This document shows positions 27,760-37,683 of a DNA stretch of 64,000 nucleotides, piece by piece. Location: positions 62,001 to 126,000 of the forward strand of contig CAIPJS010000086.1 of the NCBI GenBank assembly GCA_903865435.1, read 5' to 3'. The notes below the pieces were generated by a model. It saw only the letters and a program-made list of their open reading frames with translations, ran no database searches and was not told where the DNA came from. Both the position numbers and the translations under genes were made by a program. Each line of letters opens with the position of its first letter. Positions within the stretch are counted from its first letter, which is position 1. Origin of the DNA: an uncultured Bacteroidota bacterium (lineage in GTDB: Bacteria; Bacteroidota; Bacteroidia; Chitinophagales; Chitinophagaceae).

Positions 27760-29337
27760 CTACTTGTATTGAGGAATGATGCTATTGGCCAAATCTACCA
27801 TTTGCTTCAGTCCATCTTCAGGCAAATTGCCTTTCTTAAACTCAGCTAGTACATTGGGTAATTTGTTGCTCATCTCTAATAAGAAATGGGCTTCAAATTC
27901 TTTTACCTTACGAACGGCTACCTCTTTCAATAAGCCATTGGTACCTAAGTAAATAATGGCTACTTGTTTCTCTACTGAGAATGGGGCGTATTGGGCTTGT
28001 TTTAAAATTTCCACGTTTCTAGCACCTTTGTCAATTACCGATTTAGTAGCAGCATCTAAGTCACCACCAAATTTTGAGAAAGCTTCCAACTCACGGTATA
28101 AGGCTTGGTCCAATTTTAAAGTACCAGATACTTTTTTCATGGATTTGATTTGCGCATTACCACCCACACGACTTACAGAAATACCTACGTTAATCGCTGG
28201 ACGAATTCCCGCGTTAAACAAGTTACCCTCTAAGAATATTTGTCCGTCGGTAATAGAAATTACGTTGGTTGGAATGTATGCAGAAACGTCACCCGCCTGT
28301 GTTTCAATGATTGGTAAGGCGGTTAAAGATCCACCCCCTTTTACCAAATGCTTGATAGAGTCAGGCAAATCGTTCATGTTCTTTGCTACTTCATCATTCG
28401 CAATAACTTTTGCAGCACGCTCTAGTAAACGACTGTGCAAATAGAATACATCACCAGGATAGGCTTCACGTCCTGGAGGGCGACGTAATAATAAAGAAAC
28501 CTCACGATAAGCCACCGCTTGCTTAGATAAATCATCATAAACAATTAATGCTGGACGACCCGTATCACGGAAGAACTCTCCAATGGCTGCACCAGCAAAT
28601 GGAGCGTAGAATTGAAGTGGAGCAGGATCAGCTGCTGGAGCCGCTACAATAATGGTATAAGCCATTGCACCATTGTCTTCTAATGTTTTCATAACCCCTG
28701 CAATGGTAGACGCTTTTTGACCAATCGCTACGTAAATACAGTAAACTGTTTTACCTGCATCGTAAAATTCTTTTTGATTGATGATGGTATCCACACAAAT
28801 TGCAGTTTTACCAGTTTGACGGTCGCCAATGACTAACTCACGTTGTCCACGTCCAATAGGAATCATCGCATCAATAGCTTTGATACCTGTTTGTAATGGT
28901 TCTTTCACTGGCTCACGGAAAATTACCCCGGGTGCTTTACGCTCCAATGGCATTTCATACAATTCACCTTTAATAGGACCCTTGCCATCGATAGGCTCAC
29001 CTAATGTATTGATAACACGACCTGCAAGACCATCTCCTACTTTAATAGAAGCAATCTCTCCCGTTCTTTTTACTTTATTTCCTTCTTTGATACCCTTGCT
29101 ATCACCCATCAATACCACACCCACATTGTCTTCTTCAAGGTTAAGCGCGATGGCTTTAGTACCATTCTCAAATTCAACTAGCTCACCACTTCTAACACCA
29201 TTCAAACCATATACACGGGCAATACCATCACCCACTTGCAATACAGTTCCTACTTCTTCTAAATCCGCTGTAGCATTAAAGTTGCTTAATTGTTGTCTAA
29301 GAATCGCCGAAATTTCATCTGGTTTAATGTCCGCCAT
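27760..29337 (-). CDS. atpA: ATP synthase F1 subunit alpha
   Basis: This is the non-catalytic nucleotide-binding subunit of the F1 hexamer. The 525 residues show Walker [10 protein letters not shown] (about 170-178), the alpha signature in the stretch from [14 protein letters not shown], and the arginine-finger region. It is the last gene of the cluster atpB-E-F-H-A and is followed directly by an intrinsic terminator. The gamma gene (atpG), which usually follows atpA, is not present here, nor are atpD and atpC. Confidence 0.98.
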   Translation of the reverse strand: MADIKPDEISAILRQQLSNFNATADLEEVGTVLQVGDGIARVYGLNGVRSGELVEFENGTKAIALNLEEDNVGVVLMGDSKGIKEGNKVKRTGEIASIKVGDGLAGRVINTLGEPIDGKGPIKGELYEMPLERKAPGVIFREPVKEPLQTGIKAIDAMIPIGRGQRELVIGDRQTGKTAICVDTIINQKEFYDAGKTVYCIYVAIGQKASTIAGVMKTLEDNGAMAYTIIVAAPAADPAPLQFYAPFAGAAIGEFFRDTGRPALIVYDDLSKQAVAYREVSLLLRRPPGREAYPGDVFYLHSRLLERAAKVIANDEVAKNMNDLPDSIKHLVKGGGSLTALPIIETQAGDVSAYIPTNVISITDGQIFLEGNLFNAGIRPAINVGISVSRVGGNAQIKSMKKVSGTLKLDQALYRELEAFSKFGGDLDAATKSVIDKGARNVEILKQAQYAPFSVEKQVAIIYLGTNGLLKEVAVRKVKEFEAHFLLEMSNKLPNVLAEFKKGNLPEDGLKQMVDLANSIIPQYK

Positions 29338-29363
29338 AACAGTCTATTTTAATGTATGATTAT

Positions 29364-29924
29364 TTATATTTTACTAATGAACTCGTTGTTCAAAAATTGT
29401 TTTTTAATGTCTCTTAAATCTCTAGCAATACTAGCGTCTACTAAATTATTATTAAACTCAAGTACAAATCCACCAATTAAACTTTCGTCTGTTTTAGTAG
29501 TCAATTCAACAGTGGCAAAATTGGTTTCTGATTTTACTTTATTTTCAATTGATTTTTTTACTTCCGCACTTAGATCTACTGCTGTAGTCAAGGTTACTTG
29601 ATGGATGCCTTTGATGGTATTGTATTGTTCAATAAAAGCGGTTGCCATTTCGGGTAATTCGCTTTCACGTCCTTTCTTTACCAATAATACCATAAAAGAA
29701 TTAGACAACAAGCCTACTTTGTTTTTAAAAATTTCTGCAAGGATGCTGTTCTTTTGATCGGCTTTGATAATGGGGCTGCGCAACACATTCACCAACTCAC
29801 TGCTTGCTTGACAAACCGCTTGCAGGTATTTCATGTCTGCATACACCGCTTCTAATTGACCTTGCTCTGTAGCTAAATCCAATAAACTTTTTGCGTACCT
29901 ACCTGCTAATCTTGCGTTGGCCAT
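29364..29924 (-). CDS. atpH: ATP synthase F1 subunit delta
   Basis: Delta joins the peripheral stalk to the top of F1. The 186 residues have the OSCP/delta pattern: N-terminal ARLAGRYAKSLLDLA, a helical N-domain, and the C-terminal segment LIGGFVLEFNNNLVDASIARDL (about 150-172). It sits between atpF (10-base gap) and atpA (26-base gap). Confidence 0.96.
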   Translation of the reverse strand: MANARLAGRYAKSLLDLATEQGQLEAVYADMKYLQAVCQASSELVNVLRSPIIKADQKNSILAEIFKNKVGLLSNSFMVLLVKKGRESELPEMATAFIEQYNTIKGIHQVTLTTAVDLSAEVKKSIENKVKSETNFATVELTTKTDESLIGGFVLEFNNNLVDASIARDLRDIKKQFLNNEFISKI

Positions 29925-29934
29925 TTTTTAAAAT

Positions 29935-30444
29935 TTAATTTAACTTAACTCCGTCTGCTAATTGTTGAATGTACTTTTCTTGTTCTGCTTTGTTAGACAA
30001 TTCTTTACGCAACACTTTTTCTGCAACTTCTACCACCAAAGAACCTACTTGATTCTTTACCTCGGTTAAAGCTGCATTTTTTTGTTGGGTAATGGCTACT
30101 TGCGCATCTGCTACAATTCTTTCATATTCTGCTTTCGCTTTGTCTTTTGCTTCCGCCACCATTTTCTCAGAAGCTTCTTTGGCTTCTTTGATTAAAGTTG
30201 CTCTTTCTTCACGTGCTTTTGCTAATAAGGCTTCATTCTCGTTTTTCATCGCAGATAAATCTGCTTTCATTTGGTCGGCTTTTGCCAAAGAATCCTCGAT
30301 GCCCTTCTCTCTATCAGAGATGGCTTTCAACATTGGCTTCCAAGCAAACTTGCCCAATACAACCAATAGTCCAATAAAGGCAACAGTGTTCCAAAATACC
30401 AATCCGATATCTGGCAATACTAATGGGTTTATTTCTAAAAACAT
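29935..30444 (-). CDS. atpF: ATP synthase F0 subunit b
   Basis: Subunit b forms the peripheral stalk. The 169 residues start with one membrane helix (about 13-32, LVFWNTVAFIGLLVVLGKFAW) and continue as a long charged coiled coil rich in Lys, Glu and Ala, the usual architecture. Upstream lies a 133-base gap with a strong hairpin and an 11-base direct repeat (TAAAATCTTTT at 30469 and 30483), which may influence its expression compared with atpE. Confidence 0.95.
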   Translation of the reverse strand: MFLEINPLVLPDIGLVFWNTVAFIGLLVVLGKFAWKPMLKAISDREKGIEDSLAKADQMKADLSAMKNENEALLAKAREERATLIKEAKEASEKMVAEAKDKAKAEYERIVADAQVAITQQKNAALTEVKNQVGSLVVEVAEKVLRKELSNKAEQEKYIQQLADGVKLN

Positions 30445-30499
30445 AATCCTTAATTTATCTTAATGATTTAAAATCTTTTATCTAAAATCTTTTCTTTTT

Positions 30500-30554
30500 A
30501 AAAACGCTTTGTTTAAAAATTATAGGCCCTTCGCCCTGTGCTAGGGCCTATAAT
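30500..30554 (-). terminator. Perfect hairpin between atpE and atpF, attenuator-like
   Basis: ATTATAGGCCCT (30519-30530) and AGGGCCTATAAT (30543-30554) form a perfect 12-base stem with a 12-base loop. On the minus strand, the direction of transcription, it is followed by ATTTTTAAAC. It lies inside the atp operon just after atpE, where partial termination or 3' protection of the atpE message would raise c-subunit output. Confidence 0.75.
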
Positions 30555-30577
30555 GCTTTTGGAAATCTTTTGATAGA

Positions 30578-30808
<231 letters not shown>

Positions 30809-30836
30809 TTATTGAAAAAAAAATTTATAAATATTA

Positions 30837-31940
30837 TTAATGATGTGCTAATTCATTGGCTGCATGCTCATGATGGTCGTGGTGCGCTTCTTCTGAAGCC
30901 ATTCCAATATACATGGCAGTAAGCATGGTGAAGATATAAGCTTGAAGAAAGGCTACTAACAATTCTATCAAGAAAATAAAAATTACAAAAGGTACAGCCA
31001 CCGCAGCAGCGTATACTGTTTTGAAAATGAAAATCAAACAAACCAAACTCAATACCAAAATATGACCCGCTGTGATGTTCGCAAACAATCGGATCATTAA
31101 TGAAATAGGTTTATTGAACACCCCAATTAATTCAATAGGGGCTAAAAATAATTTCATAGACCAATGCATGCCTGGCATCCAAAAAATATGCTCCCAGTAA
31201 TTTTTATTAGAACTTAAGTTAACCACTACAAAAACACAAACGGCTAAAGTCATGGTGAAAGCAATATTGCCACTCACATTGGCTCCACCTGGGAATAAAG
31301 GAATAAGACCTAAAAAGTTATTCGTTAATATTAAAAAGAAAATAGTCAATAAGAAAGGCATGTACTTAGCATAACGCTTCGCACCAATATTAGGAAGGGC
31401 AATTTCATCTCTTACAAATAATACAATGGGCTCCATAAAAGATTGTAATCCTTTTGGTGCAGAGGTAATACCTGTTTTCTTGTAAGCGCTAGCTGCAGTT
31501 AAAATTACCAATAACAAAATAATTACAGATATAAATAAACTAGCGACATTCTTCGTTATAGAAAAATCCCATAATTTTTTACTAGCCGCAGCATCTACTT
31601 CGCCTGCAGCATTCACAATTTTAGTTTTGCCTGCTACCAATTTGTAATCAAATTTTCCTTTGTAGACTACTGGCTCATGGTGTTCATCTACCAATTTAGC
31701 AGAAGAAAAAACTTCCAAACCTTGTGGCGTATATAAAATAACAGGTAAGGAAATGGTTTTATCTCCCCACAAATGCCAGCTGTGGTCATCCTTAATGTGT
31801 TCCAAAATGGTTTCGGTAACATTAAAACTACCTTCTTGTTTTGCTTCTGTTTTTTCAGCAGCAAATGAACTCATTGTATTGAACAAGAAAATTAGGCCGA
31901 AACTTACTGCCAATAAAGGTTTAATGCGATTAAGGACCAT
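30837..31940 (-). CDS. atpB: ATP synthase F0 subunit a
   Basis: Subunit a forms the proton half-channels against the c ring. The 367 residues include a signal-like start (about 1-27) and an extra N-terminal extracytoplasmic region to about 125, common in Bacteroidota, followed by the family helices. The essential Arg is in LMIRLFANITAGH and the last helices contain FLQAYIFTML. The tail is His-rich (EEAHHDHHEHAANELAHH), which is unusual. An exact -7 box, TATCTTTG, lies at 31961-31968, 20 bases before the start. It heads the cluster atpB-E-F-H-A. Confidence 0.95.
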   Translation of the reverse strand: MVLNRIKPLLAVSFGLIFLFNTMSSFAAEKTEAKQEGSFNVTETILEHIKDDHSWHLWGDKTISLPVILYTPQGLEVFSSAKLVDEHHEPVVYKGKFDYKLVAGKTKIVNAAGEVDAAASKKLWDFSITKNVASLFISVIILLLVILTAASAYKKTGITSAPKGLQSFMEPIVLFVRDEIALPNIGAKRYAKYMPFLLTIFFLILTNNFLGLIPLFPGGANVSGNIAFTMTLAVCVFVVVNLSSNKNYWEHIFWMPGMHWSMKLFLAPIELIGVFNKPISLMIRLFANITAGHILVLSLVCLIFIFKTVYAAAVAVPFVIFIFLIELLVAFLQAYIFTMLTAMYIGMASEEAHHDHHEHAANELAHH

Positions 31941-31960
31941 ACTTATTTGAAAATTTGCTG

Positions 31961-31968
31961 CAAAGATA
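31961..31968 (-). promoter_or_regulatory. Candidate -7 box for the atp operon
   Basis: Minus-strand TATCTTTG is an exact TAnnTTTG match, 20 bases upstream of the atpB ATG and downstream of the exporter gene that ends at 32071. The 11-mer TATCTTTGCAG is also found at the tsaE promoter. Confidence 0.5.
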
Positions 31969-32070
31969 AGAAGAAAGCCTTTGAATCTGCATAAATTTCA
32001 AGAGAAATTGAGCCGAAATATCGAAAATAAAAAAAGTTGTAATTATTTGACTACCAATGAATTAAAAGAA

Positions 32071-33876
32071 TTAGGAAGATTTCTTTTGTTCAAATTGCAT
32101 TTCGTTCAATGTCGCATAAAGTCCCCCATGTTCCAAGAGCTCAACATGGGTGCCCATTTCTTTGATTTGCCCCTTATCTAATACAATAATTTTATTGGCT
32201 TTGCGAATGGTAGAAAGTCGGTGTGCAATGACGATAGAAGTTCTTCCTTTGATTAAAGTATCTATTGCACGTTCTATTAACTGCTCGCTTTCGGTATCTA
32301 TTGATGAAGTGGCTTCGTCTAAAATTAATATAGATGGATTGTACAACAAAGCACGTATAAAACTTAACAATTGTCTTTGACCTAAACTTAAAGTAGCCCC
32401 TCTTTCCATTACTTGATAATCATACCCGCCTGGCAATTGTAAAATAAAATCATGCATGCCAATCATTTTAGCGGCTTCGTAAACTTGCTCTTTGCGAATG
32501 TCTTTATTGCGCAATGTGATATTGTCTAATATAGATCCTGAAAATAAAAAAACATCTTGCAAAACTACGCCGACAGAAGCCCTTAATCGATCCAAAGAAT
32601 AATTTTCAATGGGCTGATCGTCTAATAAAATATTTCCAGATTGATATGGATACAATCTATTTAAAATACTAATGACGGAAGTCTTACCACTTCCAGTGGA
32701 TCCTACCAGCGCAACCGTAGTGCCTGCTTCCACATGAAAACTTAAATTATTTAAAACCCAATTGGGTTCATTGTATGCAAAACAAACTTCTTTAAATTCT
32801 ATTTTTCCTTGGATATGCACTGGTGCATAAGTGCCTTCGTTCAAAGTAACGTCTTCGTTGTCTAATACTTTAAAAACGCGCTCCGCCGCTACCATCCCCA
32901 TTTGTAGCACATTGAATTTATCTGCAATCATTCTTAATGGTCTAAAAATTTGATTTAAAAATAGTATGAATGCTACTAATAGTCCTGCATCTAAAGACCG
33001 ATCAGCTACCCACCATACAATTAAACCTATACTCAAAGCCAATACCACTTCCACTACAGGAAAGAATACGGAGTAGGCAAAAATGGCTTTAATATTGGCT
33101 GCCTTGTGCGACTCATTGATTTTTGAAAATTTTTGCATTTCTTTTTCTTCTGCCGAAAAAGCTTGTACTACTTGCATCCCAGAAATATGTTCTTGTACAA
33201 AAGCATTCAATGCTGCCACTGCATTTCTAACTTGATTGAAACTTTTATTAACGCTTTCTTTAAAAAAATAAGTAGCTACCAACATAATTGGAAATGGAAT
33301 TAGACAAATCAAAGTCAATTTCCAATCTATCACAATCATCGTAGTGAGCGTTACAATAATCGTTAACAAGTCGGCAAGAATGGGAATCAAACCATCCGAA
33401 AAAATATCATTGATGCTCTCAATATCATTGATGGTTCTAGTGGTTAAGGTTCCAATGGGTGTTTTATCAAATTGACGCATTTCCCAATGCATAATTTTAT
33501 GGTACACTTTATTTCTTAAATCTCTAATAACTTGTTGCCCCAGCCAAGCCATGCCAAAAGTAAAAAAGAACCTTACTAAGGTTTCAAATAAAATAAATAC
33601 CACCTGAAAAAGCGAAATGGATAAAATAAGTTGAATGGCAGAATCAAATGCATTGTTTGGAAGTACCCAGTGCACCCATTGCGGCAAATTCATTGCTTTC
33701 CCAATGGCCGCATTCACGGTAGCTTGAATTAAATAAGGTCGAATGGGGGTAGAAAAAGCCAAAACAATAGACAAGAATACATTGGTCCAAAAGATGAAGC
33801 GATAAGGCTTCACAAAGGAAAAGACTCTTCTTAAAATAGAACCTTTAAATATTTTTTTAGGCTGGGTCGACGGCAT
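32071..33876 (-). CDS. ABC exporter, fused permease and ATPase (MsbA-like)
   Basis: The 601-residue half-transporter has an N-terminal six-helix domain (about 20-320) and a C-terminal ATPase with Walker A GSTGSGKTS, signature LSLGQRQ, Walker B ILILDEATSSID and the switch His in IAHRLST. It should work as a homodimer or with another half. MsbA-type lipid A export is possible from the family, but multidrug or peptide export cannot be excluded. The start is preceded by an exact -7 box, TAACTTTG, seven bases upstream. It is divergent from the spoT-like gene. Confidence 0.9.
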   Translation of the reverse strand: MPSTQPKKIFKGSILRRVFSFVKPYRFIFWTNVFLSIVLAFSTPIRPYLIQATVNAAIGKAMNLPQWVHWVLPNNAFDSAIQLILSISLFQVVFILFETLVRFFFTFGMAWLGQQVIRDLRNKVYHKIMHWEMRQFDKTPIGTLTTRTINDIESINDIFSDGLIPILADLLTIIVTLTTMIVIDWKLTLICLIPFPIMLVATYFFKESVNKSFNQVRNAVAALNAFVQEHISGMQVVQAFSAEEKEMQKFSKINESHKAANIKAIFAYSVFFPVVEVVLALSIGLIVWWVADRSLDAGLLVAFILFLNQIFRPLRMIADKFNVLQMGMVAAERVFKVLDNEDVTLNEGTYAPVHIQGKIEFKEVCFAYNEPNWVLNNLSFHVEAGTTVALVGSTGSGKTSVISILNRLYPYQSGNILLDDQPIENYSLDRLRASVGVVLQDVFLFSGSILDNITLRNKDIRKEQVYEAAKMIGMHDFILQLPGGYDYQVMERGATLSLGQRQLLSFIRALLYNPSILILDEATSSIDTESEQLIERAIDTLIKGRTSIVIAHRLSTIRKANKIIVLDKGQIKEMGTHVELLEHGGLYATLNEMQFEQKKSS

Positions 33877-33883
33877 ACGAGTT

Positions 33884-33891
33884 CAAAGTTA
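33884..33891 (-). promoter_or_regulatory. Candidate -7 box for the MsbA-like exporter
   Basis: Minus-strand reading is TAACTTTG-AACTCGT-ATG: an exact TAnnTTTG seven bases from the start codon, implying a very short or absent leader. Confidence 0.45.
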
Positions 33892-33948
33892 CACTATCTC
33901 TTTGTTCTTTGTAAAAATCCTAGCCCTTTTACGTATTTTCGTAGTAAG

Positions 33949-36207
33949 ATGGAGCTAATTGACTTATATAATAACCCTGCCATTGTTCCCAAATACAATC
34001 TGGATGACGAACAAGAAAAAAAAGAAATTGTTCGACACTATAGAGCATTGCTCAGAAGCTTAAGACCCAAATTAAAAAAAGGAGACAGAGAATTATTAAG
34101 AACTGCTTTTGAGATGGCCGCCAATGCGCATAAAACCATGCGTAGAAAAAGTGGCGAGCCTTATATTTTGCATCCCATCGCAGTGGCCATGATATGTGTA
34201 GATGAAATAGGGTTGGGTGTGAGAAGTACCATTTGTGCATTATTACATGATACAGTTGAGGATACAGATATTGCGTTGGATGATATTAGTAGCGAATTTG
34301 GAAATGAGATTGCTAAAATTGTGGATGGTTTAACAAAGATCTCCACCATCATGGACGCCAACAGCAGTCAACAAGCAGAGAATTTTAAAAAAATATTACT
34401 TACGTTGACAGATGATCCTAGAGTTATCTTAATCAAATTGGCCGATCGATTGCACAATATGCGCACTTTGGATGCCATGAAACATGAAAAGCAATTGAAG
34501 ATTGCTTCAGAAACCATTTGGGTGTATGCTCCATTGGCACATCGAATGGGTTTGTACAATTTGAAAACCGAGTTGGAAGATTTGTCCATGAAATACATGG
34601 AACCGGATATCTATAAAGAAATTGCAAAAAAATTAGCCGAAACAAAAAGAGAAAGGAACAAATACATCAATGAATTTATTCGTCCATTAAAGGAAAAGTT
34701 AACCAATGCCGAATTTGAATTTGAAATTCAAGGCCGACCTAAAAGCATTCATTCCATTTGGAATAAAATAAAAAAGAAAGGGGTGATTTTTGAGGAAGTG
34801 TATGATCTTTTTGCCATTAGGGTCATTATTGATGTTCCTTTAGAAAAAGAAAAAGAAGATTGTTGGAAAGTGTATTCTTTAATCACTGATGAATACCTCC
34901 CCTCTCCCGAAAGATTAAGAGATTGGTTGAGCAATCCGAAAAACAATGGATACGAGGCTTTGCACACTACGGTAATGGGCCCACAAGGAAAATGGGTGGA
35001 AGTGCAGATTAGAACAAAGCGCATGAATGAGATTGCCGAAAAAGGTTTGGCTGCTCATTTTAAATACAAAGAAGGTTCTCAAAATGAAGACCGATTTGAT
35101 AAATGGTTTGTGCAAATTAGAGAAGCCTTGGGGAATCAGCAAGCAGATGGCATTGATTTTTTACAAGATTTTAAGACCTCTTTTTTAGCAGAAGAAATTT
35201 ATGTGTATACGCCAAAAGGCGATGTTAAAATGTTACCCATCAATAGCTCTGCTTTGGATTTTGCATTTTTTATACATACAGCAATAGGTTCAAAATGTAT
35301 CGGCGCTAAAGTGAATCATAAATTGGTACCCATTAGCCATAAACTAAGAAGTGGCGACCAAATTGAAATCATTACCAGCAACAAACAAAAGCCTTCCGAA
35401 GACTGGTTGCAAAATGTAGTTACGGCCAAAGCAAAGAATAGCATTAAAGATGCATTAAGAGAAGAAAAGAAACATATTTCAGAAGAAGGCAAATATACCT
35501 TACAAAGAAAGTTGGAAAGTATTGGGGCTGTATACAATACCTACAATATTGATCAAGTGATGAACTATTATAAATTAACCAGTCATTTAGATTTGTTGTT
35601 TAGAATAGCTACCAAAAATATAGATCTGAAGGAATTGAAATTGTTTCAGGTAATAGGAGAAAAAATTGAAGCACCTAAACCTGTGGTTTTGCCCGCGGAA
35701 GGCATCCAAGAAACCAATAGCAACAAACAAATTCCTAAAAAAGATTCTGAATTAATCATATTTGGCGAATCGAGTGATAAAATTAAATACAGTTTGGGCA
35801 AATGCTGCAATCCCATTCCCGGAGACGATGTTTTTGGATTTGTAAGTACCGCCAAAGGATTGATTATACACAGAACCAATTGCCCCAATGCCACACAATT
35901 ACTTGCCAATTATGGACATAGAGTGGTGAAAACCAAATGGGCTAAAAATAAAGAAATCTCCTTCCTAACAGGTCTTCGTATTTTGGGCATGGATGATGTT
36001 GGAATTGTGAATAAAATTACCCATATCATCAGCGGGGAGCTGAAAATTAATATAAGTGCATTAACCATTGAATCTAAGGAAGGTCTATTTGAAGGTACCA
36101 TCAAAGTGTATGTGCACGACAAAGATGAATTTGAGGAATTGGTGCATAAAATTAGATCCTTAGAGGGCATTCAACAGGTGAGCCGTTTTGACACAGAAGC
36201 TGTGTAA
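33949..36207 (+). CDS. spoT: RelA/SpoT-type (p)ppGpp synthetase/hydrolase
   Basis: This long Rel protein makes and degrades the alarmone (p)ppGpp. Domains in order over 752 residues: the HD hydrolase domain with the metal pair His100-Asp101 (ALLHDTVED), the synthetase domain (about 230-390, with NPKNNGYEALHT and VEVQIRT), TGS (about 410-470, EEIYVYTPKGDV), a Cys-containing region (GKCCNPIPGDDVFG), and ACT at the end (about 670-750). The intact HD motif favours a bifunctional enzyme. The leader contains ATTTTCGTAGTAAG directly before the ATG, close to a sequence upstream of dnaB. Confidence 0.95.
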   Translation: MELIDLYNNPAIVPKYNLDDEQEKKEIVRHYRALLRSLRPKLKKGDRELLRTAFEMAANAHKTMRRKSGEPYILHPIAVAMICVDEIGLGVRSTICALLHDTVEDTDIALDDISSEFGNEIAKIVDGLTKISTIMDANSSQQAENFKKILLTLTDDPRVILIKLADRLHNMRTLDAMKHEKQLKIASETIWVYAPLAHRMGLYNLKTELEDLSMKYMEPDIYKEIAKKLAETKRERNKYINEFIRPLKEKLTNAEFEFEIQGRPKSIHSIWNKIKKKGVIFEEVYDLFAIRVIIDVPLEKEKEDCWKVYSLITDEYLPSPERLRDWLSNPKNNGYEALHTTVMGPQGKWVEVQIRTKRMNEIAEKGLAAHFKYKEGSQNEDRFDKWFVQIREALGNQQADGIDFLQDFKTSFLAEEIYVYTPKGDVKMLPINSSALDFAFFIHTAIGSKCIGAKVNHKLVPISHKLRSGDQIEIITSNKQKPSEDWLQNVVTAKAKNSIKDALREEKKHISEEGKYTLQRKLESIGAVYNTYNIDQVMNYYKLTSHLDLLFRIATKNIDLKELKLFQVIGEKIEAPKPVVLPAEGIQETNSNKQIPKKDSELIIFGESSDKIKYSLGKCCNPIPGDDVFGFVSTAKGLIIHRTNCPNATQLLANYGHRVVKTKWAKNKEISFLTGLRILGMDDVGIVNKITHIISGELKINISALTIESKEGLFEGTIKVYVHDKDEFEELVHKIRSLEGIQQVSRFDTEAV

Positions 36208-36259
36208 AAATAAGCAGCAATTATTCTTGCTTTAAATAGGTAATCAACATTTCAAGACT

Positions 36260-36267
36260 TATTTTTG
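36260..36267 (+). promoter_or_regulatory. Candidate -7 box for purA
   Basis: TATTTTTG is an exact TAnnTTTG match, 19 bases before the purA ATG, in the 79-base gap after spoT. This suggests purA has its own promoter. Confidence 0.45.
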
Positions 36268-36286
36268 TTGTCTCAAATACAAAATT

Positions 36287-37549
36287 ATGGTAGATGTAAT
36301 ATTAGGACTTCAATGGGGTGACGAAGGAAAAGGGAAAATTGTGGATTATTTTGCACCAAATTATGACATCATTGCGCGTTTTCAAGGAGGCCCAAATGCA
36401 GGCCACACTTTGTATGTGAATGGAACTAAAATGGTTTTACATCAAATACCTTCTGGAATATTTCATCAAGATAAAATAAATATAATTGGCAACGGGGTGG
36501 TGCTTGATCCAGTTACTTTAAAAAAAGAATGCGATGCGGTTGCAGCCATGGGCGTGGATGTAAAAAAGAATTTATTTATCTCTGAGAGAACCAATATTAT
36601 TATTCCAACACATCGTGCTTTAGACAAGGCCTCTGAATTGGCCAAAGGGGAAAGCAAGATAGGCTCTACTTTAAAAGGTATAGGGCCAGCTTATATGGAC
36701 AAAACTGGACGCAATGCTTTAAGAGTAGGCGATTTATTGAATAAGAATTTTATTAGCAAGTACATCACATTGCGCATGAAGCATCAGAAAATTCTGGACA
36801 GTTTCAATTTCAACGAAGACATCAGCGAAATGGAAAATGAATTTTTTGAAGCATTGGAGTTTTTAAAAACCATGAACATCATCAATTGCGAATATTTTAT
36901 TAATGATCAAATTTCTAAAGGAAAGAAAGTATTGGCCGAAGGTGCGCAGGGTTCCATGTTAGACATTGATTTTGGTACCTTCCCTTTTGTCACTTCTTCT
37001 AATACCATTTCGGCAGGTGTATGCACCGGCTTAGGCATCGCCCCTAAACTAATCAATGAAGTATTTGGAATAACTAAAGCCTATTGCACTAGGGTTGGAA
37101 GCGGCCCTTTTCCAACTGAATTAAATGATGCCACTGGTGAAGAACTAAGAAAACTAGGAAGTGAGTTTGGGGCTACCACTGGACGCCCACGTCGATGTGG
37201 TTGGATTGACCTAGTCGCTTTAAAATATACCTGCATGATCAATGGTGTAACACAAATTATTATGACCAAGGCAGATATTTTAGATAGTTTTAAATCCTTA
37301 GAATTGGGTATTGCCTATGAAATGGAAGGAAAAAAAATTGATTATGTTCCATTTCAATTGGTTGGTACACCCGTAGCGCCTGTTTGGAAACAAATGGATG
37401 GCTGGAATACAGATACCACTAAAATGAAGCAAGACAAAGAATTACCTGCTACGATGAAGACATATATTAAATTTATAAATGAATACCTTGGTGTGCCGAT
37501 TAAATATGTTTCTAATGGACCAGGTAGAGACCAAATTGTACCTATTTAA
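36287..37549 (+). CDS. purA: Adenylosuccinate synthase
   Basis: PurA joins IMP and aspartate with GTP hydrolysis, the first step from IMP to AMP. The 420 residues have the N-terminal GTP-site LQWGDEGKGKIVD (about 8-20, catalytic Asp in GDEGKG), the His in AGHTL, EGAQGSMLDIDFGTFP, and TTGRPRRCGWID. The length is normal. It lies downstream of spoT in the same direction, a plausible link since (p)ppGpp inhibits PurA in several bacteria; no regulatory site for this is visible. Confidence 0.98.
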   Translation: MVDVILGLQWGDEGKGKIVDYFAPNYDIIARFQGGPNAGHTLYVNGTKMVLHQIPSGIFHQDKINIIGNGVVLDPVTLKKECDAVAAMGVDVKKNLFISERTNIIIPTHRALDKASELAKGESKIGSTLKGIGPAYMDKTGRNALRVGDLLNKNFISKYITLRMKHQKILDSFNFNEDISEMENEFFEALEFLKTMNIINCEYFINDQISKGKKVLAEGAQGSMLDIDFGTFPFVTSSNTISAGVCTGLGIAPKLINEVFGITKAYCTRVGSGPFPTELNDATGEELRKLGSEFGATTGRPRRCGWIDLVALKYTCMINGVTQIIMTKADILDSFKSLELGIAYEMEGKKIDYVPFQLVGTPVAPVWKQMDGWNTDTTKMKQDKELPATMKTYIKFINEYLGVPIKYVSNGPGRDQIVPI

Positions 37550-37683
37550 TTTAATAATAGGTTTAGCTCATTTCTTAAAAAGCTTAGATAAATTTCTTTA
37601 CACTTTTTTTAAAAAAAAGACATTTTTTTTTGGTAAATACAATTTTCAGTTGAAATTTTACACTGTTAATAGTCGACAACTTT

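Noticed and set aside
27956..28444. 162-codon open frame antisense to atpA
   Set aside because: It is opposite the conserved C-terminal part of atpA and shows no domain or start signal.
28829..29359. 176-codon open frame antisense to atpA
   Set aside because: It lies fully opposite the conserved start of atpA and its translation is Ser/Pro/Thr/Ile-rich with no protein-like pattern. It is a mirror of atpA codon use.
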